Of a stretch of 39,086 nt of DNA, positions 16,350 to 23,676 are shown piece after piece. The notes under the pieces were generated by a model, which did no database searches, was not told the DNA's origin, and was given only the letters and a program-made list of their open reading frames with translations. The translations under genes were made by a program, and so were the position numbers. The first letter of the stretch is position 1. Each line of letters opens with the position of its first letter. The DNA comes from Phenylobacterium aquaticum. Its GTDB lineage: Bacteria > Pseudomonadota > Alphaproteobacteria > Caulobacterales > Caulobacteraceae. The stretch covers positions 1 to 39,086 of the forward strand of contig NZ_CANCLE010000014.1 in NCBI RefSeq assembly GCF_947378715.1, in the 5' to 3' direction.

Positions 16350-17747
16350 ATGTACGACGCGCCATCCGCTGAACCCCTGGACGAAACCGAGCTGCGCCGC
16401 ATGGAGGCGCGCTACTGCTCCTATGGCGACACGGTCCACTACATGGCCGAGCCCAAGTTCTTCACCGGCTGCGACGGGTCGTTCATGTACGACGCGCAGG
16501 GCCGGGAGTTCCTGGACCTGCAGATGTGGTACTCGGCGGTCAACTTCGGCTACCGCAACCCGCGCCTGGACGCCGTGGCCAAGGCCCAGCTGGACCAGTT
16601 GCCCCAGGTCGCCTCGCAGTATCTGCACCGGGAAAAGGTCGAGCTCGCCGCCATCATCGCCCAGGACGCCGAGCGCAAGTTCGGCCATGCCGGCCGCGTC
16701 CACTTCAATGTCGGCGGCGCCCAGGCGGTCGAGGACAGCCTGAAGGTCGTGCGCAACGCCTGTGGCGGCAAGAGCCTGATGTTCGCCTTCGAGGGCGGCT
16801 ATCACGGCCGCACCCTGGGCGCCTCGGCGATCACCTCGTCCTACCGCTATCGCCGCCGCTACGGCCACTTCGGCGACCGGGCCCAGTTCATCGAGTTCCC
16901 GTACCACTTCCGCGGCCCCAAGGGCATGAGCAAGGAGGAGTATGGCGAGCAGTGCGTGGCCAAGTTCGCCCGGCTGTTCGAGACCGAATATAACGGCGTG
17001 CTGGACACCAAGACCGGCCAGGCCGAGTTCGCCGCCTTCTATGTCGAGCCGATCCAGGGCACCGGCGGCTATGTCGTGCCGCCGCCCAACTTCTTCAAAG
17101 GCCTCAAGAAGGTCCTCGACCAGCACGGCATCCTGATGGTCGTCGACGAGATCCAGATGGGCTTCTACCGGACCGGCAAGCTGTGGGCGATCGAGCACTT
17201 CGATGTCCAGCCGGACGTGCTGGTGTTCGGCAAGGCCCTGACCAATGGGCTCAATCCGCTGTCGGGCCTGTGGGCGCGGGAAGAGCTGATCAACCCGACG
17301 ATCTTCCCGCCGGGCTCCACCCACTCGACCTTCAATTCCAACCCCATGGGCACCGCCGTCGGGCTGGAGGTCATGCGGATGACCGCCGAGGGCGACTATG
17401 AGACCCAGGTCACCGCCAAGGGCGCCTATTTCCTGGAGGGCCTGCGGAGCCTGCAGAAGCGCTGGCCGCAGATCGGCGACGTGGACGGCCTGGGCCTCGC
17501 CCTGCGCGCCGAGATCTGCCAGTCCGACAGCTACACCCCCAACAAGGCTCTGCTCGACGAGATGGCGGAGGAGGGGATGAAGGCCGACATCGAGGTGGGC
17601 GGCAAGCGCTACGGCCTGATCCTGGACGTCGGCGGCTACCACAAGAACGTCATCACCTTCGCGCCGTCGCTGCACATCTCCTACCCGGAGATCGACCTGG
17701 CGATCGAACTGCTCGACGCCCTGTTCAAGCGCTGCGTTCGCGACTGA
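16350..17747 (+). CDS. Class III PLP-dependent aminotransferase
   Basis: This 465-residue protein belongs to class III aminotransferases (ornithine, 4-aminobutyrate and diaminobutyrate types). PLP contacts include GGYHGRTLGAS (about 149-159), Asp266 in VVDEIQMGFYRTG and Schiff-base Lys295 in VFGKALTNGLNPLSG. This class usually transfers the terminal amino group of an omega-amino acid, amine or diamine, or the reverse. A GGAG site lies just ahead of ATG 16350. The close link to a ureohydrolase-like gene nine bases downstream suggests both act on a diamine or basic amino acid, and the ACP and ketoacyl synthase in the same operon leave open amination of an acyl intermediate. The exact substrate cannot be set by sequence. 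Confidence 0.92.
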   Translation: MYDAPSAEPLDETELRRMEARYCSYGDTVHYMAEPKFFTGCDGSFMYDAQGREFLDLQMWYSAVNFGYRNPRLDAVAKAQLDQLPQVASQYLHREKVELAAIIAQDAERKFGHAGRVHFNVGGAQAVEDSLKVVRNACGGKSLMFAFEGGYHGRTLGASAITSSYRYRRRYGHFGDRAQFIEFPYHFRGPKGMSKEEYGEQCVAKFARLFETEYNGVLDTKTGQAEFAAFYVEPIQGTGGYVVPPPNFFKGLKKVLDQHGILMVVDEIQMGFYRTGKLWAIEHFDVQPDVLVFGKALTNGLNPLSGLWAREELINPTIFPPGSTHSTFNSNPMGTAVGLEVMRMTAEGDYETQVTAKGAYFLEGLRSLQKRWPQIGDVDGLGLALRAEICQSDSYTPNKALLDEMAEEGMKADIEVGGKRYGLILDVGGYHKNVITFAPSLHISYPEIDLAIELLDALFKRCVRD

Positions 17748-17756
17748 CCGGCCCCG

Positions 17757-18677
17757 ATGCGCCCGGTGATCCTCAGGCTCGATGACGCGCTGGACGCACA
17801 GTCCGACTTCGCGCGCGCGGTCGAGGGCCTGGGCGGGCGCAGGCTCGAGGCCCGCGATCTCGGCCCGGCCATGCGGCTGTGGAGCCCGGCCGCCCGGCTT
17901 GGCGACCTGCGGGACCGCCTGGGCCAGGACCTGCCGGCGACCGAGCGCGCCGACCTGGTGTTCGCCGGCTCCGGCGATTTCCACCATGTCAGCCCGCTGC
18001 TGATCGCGCGCGCCATCGCCGCCGCAGGCGGGCCGGTGACCGTGATCCATTTCGACAACCATCCGGACTGGATCCGCTTCGCCCGGGGCCGCCATTGCGG
18101 GTCGTGGGTGGGCGAAGCCGCGCGCCTGCCGGGCGTCGCCAAGGTGATCACCCTCGGGGTCTGCAGTCCCGACATCGGGCGGGGCCGCGCCCGCCAGGGC
18201 GACGTGGCGCTGCTGGGTTCGGGCCAGCTTGAGCTCTATGCCTGGCAGGCGCCGGACGGGGCGGCGGAGGTGGTGCTGGACGACCGCGCATGGCCGACCA
18301 TCTCGGGCCTGGGCGAGGCGGCCTTCCTCGACCTGCTGGACCGGCGGGTGGAGACCCGCCAGGTCTATGTCACCCTCGACAAGGACGTGCTCGCCCACGA
18401 CGAGGCGGTGAGCAACTGGGACCAGGGCCAGGCCAGCCTGGCCTTCGTGATCGCCGCCCTGCGCCGCGTCGCGTCGGGCCGCCAGGTGATCGGGGCCGAT
18501 GTGGTCGGCGACTGGTCGCGGGCGGTCTATGGCGGCACGCCGGGCCGCGCCTGGACCAAGCGGGTCGAGGCCTATCTCGACCAGCCGCGCCACGCGCCTG
18601 ATCCGGCCTTGGCGCGGACCATCAATGAGGCGGCCAATCTGCGGCTGCTCGACGCCTTCGCCGAGGCCGCCGCATGA
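17757..18677 (+). CDS. Arginase/agmatinase (ureohydrolase) fold protein
   Basis: This 306-residue protein has a divergent ureohydrolase fold. The expected manganese ligands can all be placed: a His in GSGDFHHVS (76 or 77, in place of GGDH), Asp100, His102 and Asp104 in HFDNHPDW (in place of DAHxD), and Asp208/Asp210 in VTLDKDVLAHDE (in place of SxDxDxxDP). Known members cleave a guanidinium to urea and an amine, or formimino groups. The motif wording differs enough from arginase, agmatinase and formimidoylglutamase that a different substrate is likely, possibly a carrier- or lipid-linked guanidino or amidino group. It follows the aminotransferase by nine bases, and its stop overlaps the next ATG (ATGA). 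Confidence 0.85.
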   Translation: MRPVILRLDDALDAQSDFARAVEGLGGRRLEARDLGPAMRLWSPAARLGDLRDRLGQDLPATERADLVFAGSGDFHHVSPLLIARAIAAAGGPVTVIHFDNHPDWIRFARGRHCGSWVGEAARLPGVAKVITLGVCSPDIGRGRARQGDVALLGSGQLELYAWQAPDGAAEVVLDDRAWPTISGLGEAAFLDLLDRRVETRQVYVTLDKDVLAHDEAVSNWDQGQASLAFVIAALRRVASGRQVIGADVVGDWSRAVYGGTPGRAWTKRVEAYLDQPRHAPDPALARTINEAANLRLLDAFAEAAA

Positions 18678-19045
18678 GCGAGACCCATCTGGTTCCCGCC
18701 GCCCTGGGCCTGCTGGCCTTCTGCGTGGCGGCCGAGACGGTGCAGCAGCTGGCCTTCAAGACCGGGGCCGACCGGGCCAGCGCCAGCGGCGGCCCGCCGC
18801 TCGGGGTCGCCCTGCAGCCGCTGATCTGGCTGGGCGTCGGCCTGTGGGCGGTCGAGAGCATCGCCTGGGTGCTGGTGCTGCAACGGGCGCCGCTCAGCCT
18901 GGCCTATCCGATCATGACGGCGACCTACGCCACCGTGCCCCTGGGCGGCCTGATCCTGTTGCGTGAGCGCATGACCGGCCGTCAGCGCCTGGGCGCCGGC
19001 CTGATCTTCGCGGGCGTGCTCTGCGTCGGCCTTTCCGGACTGTGA
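18674..19045 (+). CDS. Small EamA/SMR-like membrane protein, four helices
   Basis: This 123-residue protein has four predicted membrane helices (about 6-24, 48-70, 76-95 and 104-122) and the motif APLSLAYPIM in the third, typical of the SMR/EamA (DMT) superfamily half-size members such as EmrE and ArnE/ArnF. Half-size proteins work as homo- or heterodimers; ArnE/ArnF flip an aminoarabinose-linked lipid carrier across the inner membrane. A second half-size gene in this operon (21015-21416) is the natural partner. Its start overlaps the preceding stop by ATGA. The position among lipid-type enzymes favours lipid or lipid-linked substrate export rather than drug efflux, but that is inferred. Confidence 0.85.
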   Translation: MSETHLVPAALGLLAFCVAAETVQQLAFKTGADRASASGGPPLGVALQPLIWLGVGLWAVESIAWVLVLQRAPLSLAYPIMTATYATVPLGGLILLRERMTGRQRLGAGLIFAGVLCVGLSGL

Positions 19046-19055
19046 GACGCCGCCC

Positions 19056-19913
19056 ATGACCGCCCAGATCCGCGATTTCAGCTTCAGGCTCGACGCCAAG
19101 AGCGGCAAGGCCGTGCTGCTGGTCCATGGCCTGACCGGGGCGCCGGGCGAGATGAAGTTCCTGGCCCGGCGGCTGTACAAGCGCGGCCTGTCGGTCGCCG
19201 CGCCGCTGCTGGCCGGGCATGGCCTGGACGAGGCCCACCTGCTGCGCACCGACTGGCGCGCCTGGCGCGACAGCCTGCGCAAGACTCTGGAGGACCTGCA
19301 GGCCGATCATGACGAGGTCTATGTGGCCGGCATCTGCGTCGGCGGAGGGCTGGGGCTGGCGCTCGCCGCCGAGGAGCCGCGCATCAAGGCCGCCGCCGTC
19401 TATTCCATGACCTACCGCTATGACGGCTGGAACATGCAGCGCTGGTACAGCCCGGTCGCGCCCCTGGTGGAGCCCTTCGCCGGCTTGCCCCTGATCCGCC
19501 GGCTGAGCTTCGAGGAGCCCTATCCCTATGGTCTCAAGGACGAGCGGCTGCGCGACGGCATGACGGCGACCCAGGGCTCGGTGATCCCCGGCGCCCTCGA
19601 TCGGCTGCCGCTGGGGGCCATGGCGGAGATGTATCGCCTGGCCAGGCACCTGGATCAGGTCGGCGGCGAGATCCGCATTCCGACCCTGCTGGTTCACGCC
19701 CGCGACGACGACATGGCCCATCCGCGCAATTCGGAGCGTCTGCGCAAGGCCCTGGGCGGCCCGACCGAACTGCATCTGCTCGACGACTGCTATCACATGA
19801 TCCACGTCGATCTGCAGCGCGACCATGTGGCCGACCTGACCGCCGACTTCTTCGGCGCGCCGCCCATGGAGGCCCGCTCCCCGCGCTTGGTCCGGGAGGC
19901 GAGCGGTGCTTGA
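19056..19913 (+). CDS. Alpha/beta hydrolase with cysteine nucleophile
   Basis: This 285-residue protein resembles carboxylesterase/monoacylglycerol lipase-type alpha/beta hydrolases: LLVHGLTGAPGEMK (about 21-34, oxyanion region), nucleophile elbow AGICVGGGLG, acid in VHARDDDMAHP (about 217-219) and His247 or His250 in DDCYHMIH. The elbow holds Cys94 rather than the usual Ser, giving GxCxGG, as in dienelactone hydrolase and PHA synthases. Cys nucleophiles favour acyl transfer or work on activated esters and thioesters, so it may transfer or release an acyl chain from the operon's ACP. No signal peptide is seen, so it acts in the cytoplasm. It starts ten bases after the first EamA-like gene and overlaps the FemAB-like gene by eight bases. 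Confidence 0.87.
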   Translation: MTAQIRDFSFRLDAKSGKAVLLVHGLTGAPGEMKFLARRLYKRGLSVAAPLLAGHGLDEAHLLRTDWRAWRDSLRKTLEDLQADHDEVYVAGICVGGGLGLALAAEEPRIKAAAVYSMTYRYDGWNMQRWYSPVAPLVEPFAGLPLIRRLSFEEPYPYGLKDERLRDGMTATQGSVIPGALDRLPLGAMAEMYRLARHLDQVGGEIRIPTLLVHARDDDMAHPRNSERLRKALGGPTELHLLDDCYHMIHVDLQRDHVADLTADFFGAPPMEARSPRLVREASGA

Positions 19914-21018
19914 GGCGCGGGTCCTGACCTCGATCCATCAGGTGGGACAGCCCGCCTGGGACGCCTGTTTCCCGGGCGCGCTGGAGGGGTTCGACTATCT
20001 CGCGGCGGTCGAGGGCGCGGGTCTGAGCGACTTCGCCTTTCGCTATGTGCTGGTGTCCGACGAGGGCCGTCCCGTGGGCGCCGCTCCGGGCTTCATCTGC
20101 GACTATCCCCTGGACACCACCCTGAACGGAGCGGGCCGGGGGCTGGTGGCCGCGATCCGCCGCCTTGCGCCCCGCGCCTTCACGGTCCGCCTCGCGGCCC
20201 TGGGTTCGCCCTGCACCGAGGATGTCGGCCTGGGTGTCGCGCCCGGGGTCGATCCGGCTCGCCATGGCGAGATCGCTCGCCTGGCGCTGCAGGCCTTCGA
20301 GACGGCGACCCTCGCCGAGGGTTGTGGCCTGATCGCGGTGAAGGACGCCCCGGTCGCCATCGTCCATGTCGGCCAGGCGGCCCGCGCGCTCGGCTACCAG
20401 CCGACGCCCGGCATGCCGAGCGCCGTGCTCGACATCGATTTCGCCGACCTCGACGGCTATCTCGCCGGGCTCAGCCGCGCCACCCGCAAGGACCTGCGCC
20501 GCAAGCTGCGCGGCGCAGCGGCGCTCAGGATCGAAGAGCGCCGCGACCTTTCAGGCCTGGAAGCCCGGATCGAGGCGCTCTACGCGCAGACCCGCGCCCG
20601 CGCCGACCAGCAGCTGGAGAACCTGACCGCGGCCTATTTCACCGGGGTGCTGGCGCGCATGGGCGAGCGGGCGTTCTGCGTGCTCTATTTCGCCGGCGAC
20701 GACCTGATCGGCTTCAACCTGCTGCTGCAGGACGCAGAGACCCTGCTCGACAAGTTCTTCTGCATGGAGACGGACCGTGGCCCCGCCCACGATCTCTATT
20801 TCATCAGCTGGCTGCACAATATCGGCCTGTGCCTGGAGCGGGGGCTGAGGCGCTATCAGAGCGGCCAGGCCGGCTACGGCGCCAAGCGCCGGCTGGGCTG
20901 CGCCTTCCCGCCGACCGAGATGTTCTTCCGCCATCGCCAGCCCCTGATCGACCGGGCGCTGAAGTGGGCCGCGCCGCTGTTCGCCGATGACCCGACCGCA
21001 GAGGGGGCCGCCGCATGA
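19906..21018 (+). CDS. FemAB/GNAT-type acyltransferase (BioF2-like)
   Basis: This 370-residue protein fits the GNAT-fold FemAB-like/Acetyltransf_6 group that attaches amino acids or acyl groups to amines. Features are RATRKDLRRKLRGA (about residues 190-203), which resembles the conserved basic segment of the family, and a C-terminal GNAT half with FNLLLQD, ETLLDKFFCME and HDLYFISW (about 265-310). Substrates in this family range from peptidoglycan precursors to polysaccharides and amino compounds. In this operon it could acylate the amine made by the aminotransferase, with ACP as the donor. The start is GTG 19906, overlapping the hydrolase by eight bases, and its stop overlaps the next ATG. 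Specific function is unproven. Confidence 0.78.
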   Translation: MLEARVLTSIHQVGQPAWDACFPGALEGFDYLAAVEGAGLSDFAFRYVLVSDEGRPVGAAPGFICDYPLDTTLNGAGRGLVAAIRRLAPRAFTVRLAALGSPCTEDVGLGVAPGVDPARHGEIARLALQAFETATLAEGCGLIAVKDAPVAIVHVGQAARALGYQPTPGMPSAVLDIDFADLDGYLAGLSRATRKDLRRKLRGAAALRIEERRDLSGLEARIEALYAQTRARADQQLENLTAAYFTGVLARMGERAFCVLYFAGDDLIGFNLLLQDAETLLDKFFCMETDRGPAHDLYFISWLHNIGLCLERGLRRYQSGQAGYGAKRRLGCAFPPTEMFFRHRQPLIDRALKWAAPLFADDPTAEGAAA

Positions 21019-21416
21019 GCCGGTCGGTCGCCTCGCCGCTGTTCGTGAAGGTCGCCCGGGGGCTGGTCTGGCTGGCCATGCCCCTGCTGGGGCTCGGCAA
21101 CCAGTATCTGGCCGAGCGCACGGCCCATGCCCTGCTGGGCCTGTCGTTTGGCTGGGGCTGGCTGGCGGCGGCGATCCACAGTCCCTTCGTCCAGGCCTGG
21201 GCCGGGCTGGAGGTCGTAACCCTGGCGGTCTGGATGCTGGTCCTGACCCACCTGAAGCTCAGCGCCGCCTTCCCGATGACCGCCATCGGCTACATGCTGG
21301 TGATCGGCATGGGCTGGACCCTGTTCGGCGAGCCGGTCACCGCGTCCCAGGTCGCCGGCAGCATGGCGATCCTGCTGGGCGTCTGGCTGCTGGGCGACGG
21401 GGAGGCGGAGGCGTGA
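21015..21416 (+). CDS. Second small EamA/SMR-like membrane protein
   Basis: This 133-residue protein is predicted to have four membrane helices and shares the half-size EamA/SMR plan, with LKLSAAFPMTAIGYM in the third-helix region corresponding to APLSLAYPIM of the protein at 18674-19045. The first helix region is less hydrophobic than in its partner. The two genes are not adjacent but lie in one coupled operon, as ArnE and ArnF do, so a heterodimeric flippase is plausible. Its start overlaps the FemAB-like stop (ATGA), and its stop overlaps the GTG of the next gene (GTGA). Confidence 0.78.
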   Translation: MSRSVASPLFVKVARGLVWLAMPLLGLGNQYLAERTAHALLGLSFGWGWLAAAIHSPFVQAWAGLEVVTLAVWMLVLTHLKLSAAFPMTAIGYMLVIGMGWTLFGEPVTASQVAGSMAILLGVWLLGDGEAEA

Positions 21417-22177
21417 GGCGCCTGCTCGCCCTGGTCGGTCTGCTGGCCCTGATGGCCGGGCCCGCCTTCGCGACCGCGCCGGACTGGACCGTGGACTGGG
21501 GCGCGGTCGGCCGGGTGCGTCCCGCACACCTGGGCTCGGAGACCTATCGCACCGATCTCCTGCCGGTGCTGGCGGCCACCTATGGCGAGGACCTCAGCGT
21601 CAGCATCGACGACGGCGGCAAGTGGAAGTTGCTGAAGGCCGGGACCCTGACGGCCGGGCCGGTGGCCGAGTATCGGCAGTCGTTCAATGACGACCTGCCC
21701 AAGCGCGGGTTCCGCACCCGCGACGCAGTCGAGGTCGGCGGCTTCGTCGAGAAGCAGACGCCGGTCGGCAATATCGAACTGCGGATGCGCCGGGCGCTCA
21801 ATGGCTATCGCGGCTGGTCGGGCGACCTCGCCTTCGACACCGGGGGCAGGGTCACGCCCAAGCTGGAGGTCGGCGCCGAGGCGCGGCTGGCCTGGGCGGA
21901 CCAGAGGTTCACCGAGGAATATTTTGGACAGCGCCGCGCGCCGCCCCCGCATTTTGGCGGGCCCCACTTCCACGACAACGACTATCTGACCGCCGGCTTC
22001 CAGGTCGACGCGGCGCGCGACCTCACGCCCAACACCCGCCTGGTGGCCGAGATCAGCGCCGACCGCATGCTGGGCGAGTTGCCCTCTCGCGGCCTGTTCC
22101 CCAGCCGCAACGTGATCACCGCCTCAATCGGCATTGTCCTCCACTGGTCCACATCCCCCCTAAGGAGCCGGCCATGA
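21413..22177 (+). CDS. Predicted outer-membrane beta-barrel protein (MipA/OmpV-like)
   Basis: This 254-residue protein begins with a clear signal peptide (RRLLALVGLLALMAGPAFA, cleavage after about residue 19-21) and continues as alternating hydrophobic/polar strands with turn residues, ending in a strand NVITASIGIVLHW. Strand patterns such as KLEVGAEARLAW and RVTPKLEVG, and a size near 250, suggest a MipA/OmpV-type barrel. A short tail (STSPLRSRP) after the last strand is not typical of OmpV. The GTG start 21413 overlaps the previous stop, and its stop overlaps the ACP start (ATGA). A barrel or outer-membrane-associated protein in a lipid-type operon suggests the product ends in the outer membrane. 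It may instead be a periplasmic lipid-binding protein. Confidence 0.7.
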   Translation: MRRLLALVGLLALMAGPAFATAPDWTVDWGAVGRVRPAHLGSETYRTDLLPVLAATYGEDLSVSIDDGGKWKLLKAGTLTAGPVAEYRQSFNDDLPKRGFRTRDAVEVGGFVEKQTPVGNIELRMRRALNGYRGWSGDLAFDTGGRVTPKLEVGAEARLAWADQRFTEEYFGQRRAPPPHFGGPHFHDNDYLTAGFQVDAARDLTPNTRLVAEISADRMLGELPSRGLFPSRNVITASIGIVLHWSTSPLRSRP

Positions 22178-22422
22178 AAGCCACGGAATCCGAGCTGCTC
22201 GACATGCTGAGCGAGGAGGCGATCCTGGATCGCGCCCGCCTGGTGCGCGAGGCCACCCTGGCCGACCTCGGCATCTCCTCCATCGACGTGATCAGCCTGC
22301 TGTTCGAGTTGGAGGAGAAGTTCGGCGTGGTCATCGAGGAAGGCGAGATGCCGCAGATGAGCACGGTCGGCGAGATGATGGATTTCCTGCTCGGCAAGAT
22401 CAACGCCGAGCCGGAGGCGTGA
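22174..22422 (+). CDS. Acyl carrier protein (dedicated)
   Basis: This 82-residue acidic protein is an acyl carrier protein. The phosphopantetheine attachment is at Ser36 in ADLGISSIDVISLL, where the common DSL motif reads SSI. Helix II and III residues (LLFELEEKFGVVIEEGEMP) are canonical. It would carry acyl chains as thioesters for the ketoacyl synthase encoded next. The ATG at 22174 overlaps the previous stop; AAGGAGCC lies ahead of it. A dedicated ACP separate from housekeeping AcpP is typical of secondary lipids or polyketide-like pathways. Confidence 0.92.
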   Translation: MKATESELLDMLSEEAILDRARLVREATLADLGISSIDVISLLFELEEKFGVVIEEGEMPQMSTVGEMMDFLLGKINAEPEA

Positions 22423-23666
22423 TGAGTTCGCCCCGACGGATCGTGGTCACCGGCCTGGGCGCGGTCTCCGCCCTGGGCGCGGACGCCGAGGCCAACTGGG
22501 TCGCGGCGCGGGACGGGGTGTGCGGCGTCGCCCCGCATCTGTTCGACCCCGGCGCCCATGGGCCGGAGCCCGTGACCCTGCCGGCCGCCCTGGTCCAGCC
22601 GGGTTTCGCCGGCGCGCTGGAGGCGCGGATGGGCCGCAAGATCTCCGCGACCCTCGACCGGTTCGCGCTGTTCGCCCTGAGCGCGGCCTTCGAGGCGTTG
22701 GACCAGGCGGGCCTGGTCGATCACCCGGCCCTGGGTCGGCGGACGGCGGTGGTGCTGGGCCATGGCCAGGGCGGCCAGGAGACCCTGGAAAAATCCTATG
22801 AACGGTTCTTCGGCCAGAAGACCCAGCGCATGCATCCGACCAGCGTGCCCAAGGTCATGGTCTCCGGCGCGGCCAGCGCGGTGGCCATGCAGTTCGTCAT
22901 CCACGGCCCGGTGTTCGCCACCTCCAGCGCCTGCGCCTCCTCGGCCCACGCGGTGGTGCAGGGCGCGGGGCTGATCCAGACGGGCCTCGCCGACATCGCG
23001 GTGGTCGGCGGCTCGGAGGCCATCGCCACCCCGGGCTCCATGGCCGGCTGGCAGGCGATCCACGCGCTCTCCGACACCACCTGCCGGCCGTTCTCGGCGG
23101 GGCGGGACGGCATGGTGATGGGCGAGGGCGGGGCGGTCCTGATCCTCGAGGAGTACGAACACGCGAAGGCGCGGGGGGCCACCATCCTCGGCGAATATCT
23201 GGGGGCCGGCATGAGCTCCGACGCCTTCCACATCACCCAGCCCTCGCTGGACGGGACCCAGGCGGCCCTGAGCGGCGCCTGCCTCGCCGGCCAGCTGCTG
23301 GACCTCGACCAGGTGCTGATCGCCGCCCATGGCACCGGCACCCCGCTGAACGACCAGAACGAGGCGGCGACCATCCGGGCGGTGTTCGGCGACCGGGCCG
23401 GCCGCCATCCGGTGATCGCCACCAAGAGCGCACACGGCCACCTGATCGGCGGCTCAGCCGCCCTGCAGACGGTGATCGCGCTGAAGGCGCTGGCGGCGGG
23501 CCTGGCGCCGCCGATCCAGGGCCATCTGGGCGCCGATCCGGACTGTGATCTCGACCTTGTGCTGGGCGCGGCGCGGGCGATCACCGCGCGGCATGCGGTG
23601 CTGAACGCTTTCGCCTTTGGCGGCCTCAATGTCTCGATGGCCTTCGCCGGGCCGGGCGCGGAATAG
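22422..23666 (+). CDS. Beta-ketoacyl-ACP synthase (KAS II/FabF-type)
   Basis: This 414-residue condensing enzyme has the full FabF-type active site: Cys171 in ATSSACASSAHA, His303 in AAHGTGTPLND, and Lys335 with His340 in ATKSAHGHLIGGSA. It would elongate an acyl-ACP with malonyl-ACP to a 3-ketoacyl-ACP. I use ATG 22422, which overlaps the ACP stop (TGATG); GTG 22419 is the alternative and adds one residue. No acyltransferase, dehydratase or enoyl reductase is present in the operon, so it probably does one or a few condensations with chain-length enzymes borrowed from primary metabolism, unless the SDR at 24676 is its reductase. It is followed after ten bases by the desaturase. Confidence 0.93.
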   Translation: MSSPRRIVVTGLGAVSALGADAEANWVAARDGVCGVAPHLFDPGAHGPEPVTLPAALVQPGFAGALEARMGRKISATLDRFALFALSAAFEALDQAGLVDHPALGRRTAVVLGHGQGGQETLEKSYERFFGQKTQRMHPTSVPKVMVSGAASAVAMQFVIHGPVFATSSACASSAHAVVQGAGLIQTGLADIAVVGGSEAIATPGSMAGWQAIHALSDTTCRPFSAGRDGMVMGEGGAVLILEEYEHAKARGATILGEYLGAGMSSDAFHITQPSLDGTQAALSGACLAGQLLDLDQVLIAAHGTGTPLNDQNEAATIRAVFGDRAGRHPVIATKSAHGHLIGGSAALQTVIALKALAAGLAPPIQGHLGADPDCDLDLVLGAARAITARHAVLNAFAFGGLNVSMAFAGPGAE

Positions 23667-23676
23667 GAGCACGACC

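Noticed and set aside
15633..18593. Very long open frame on the minus strand opposite the HAD phosphatase, aminotransferase and ureohydrolase genes
   Set aside because: It is a by-product of high G+C codon use: the plus-strand frames have catalytic motifs and coupled starts, while the antisense translation is low-complexity and shows no family motif.
19056..19913. PHA synthase, because of the GxCxGG elbow
   Set aside because: The protein is only 285 residues, far shorter than PHA synthases, and lacks phaB, phasin or depolymerase neighbours.
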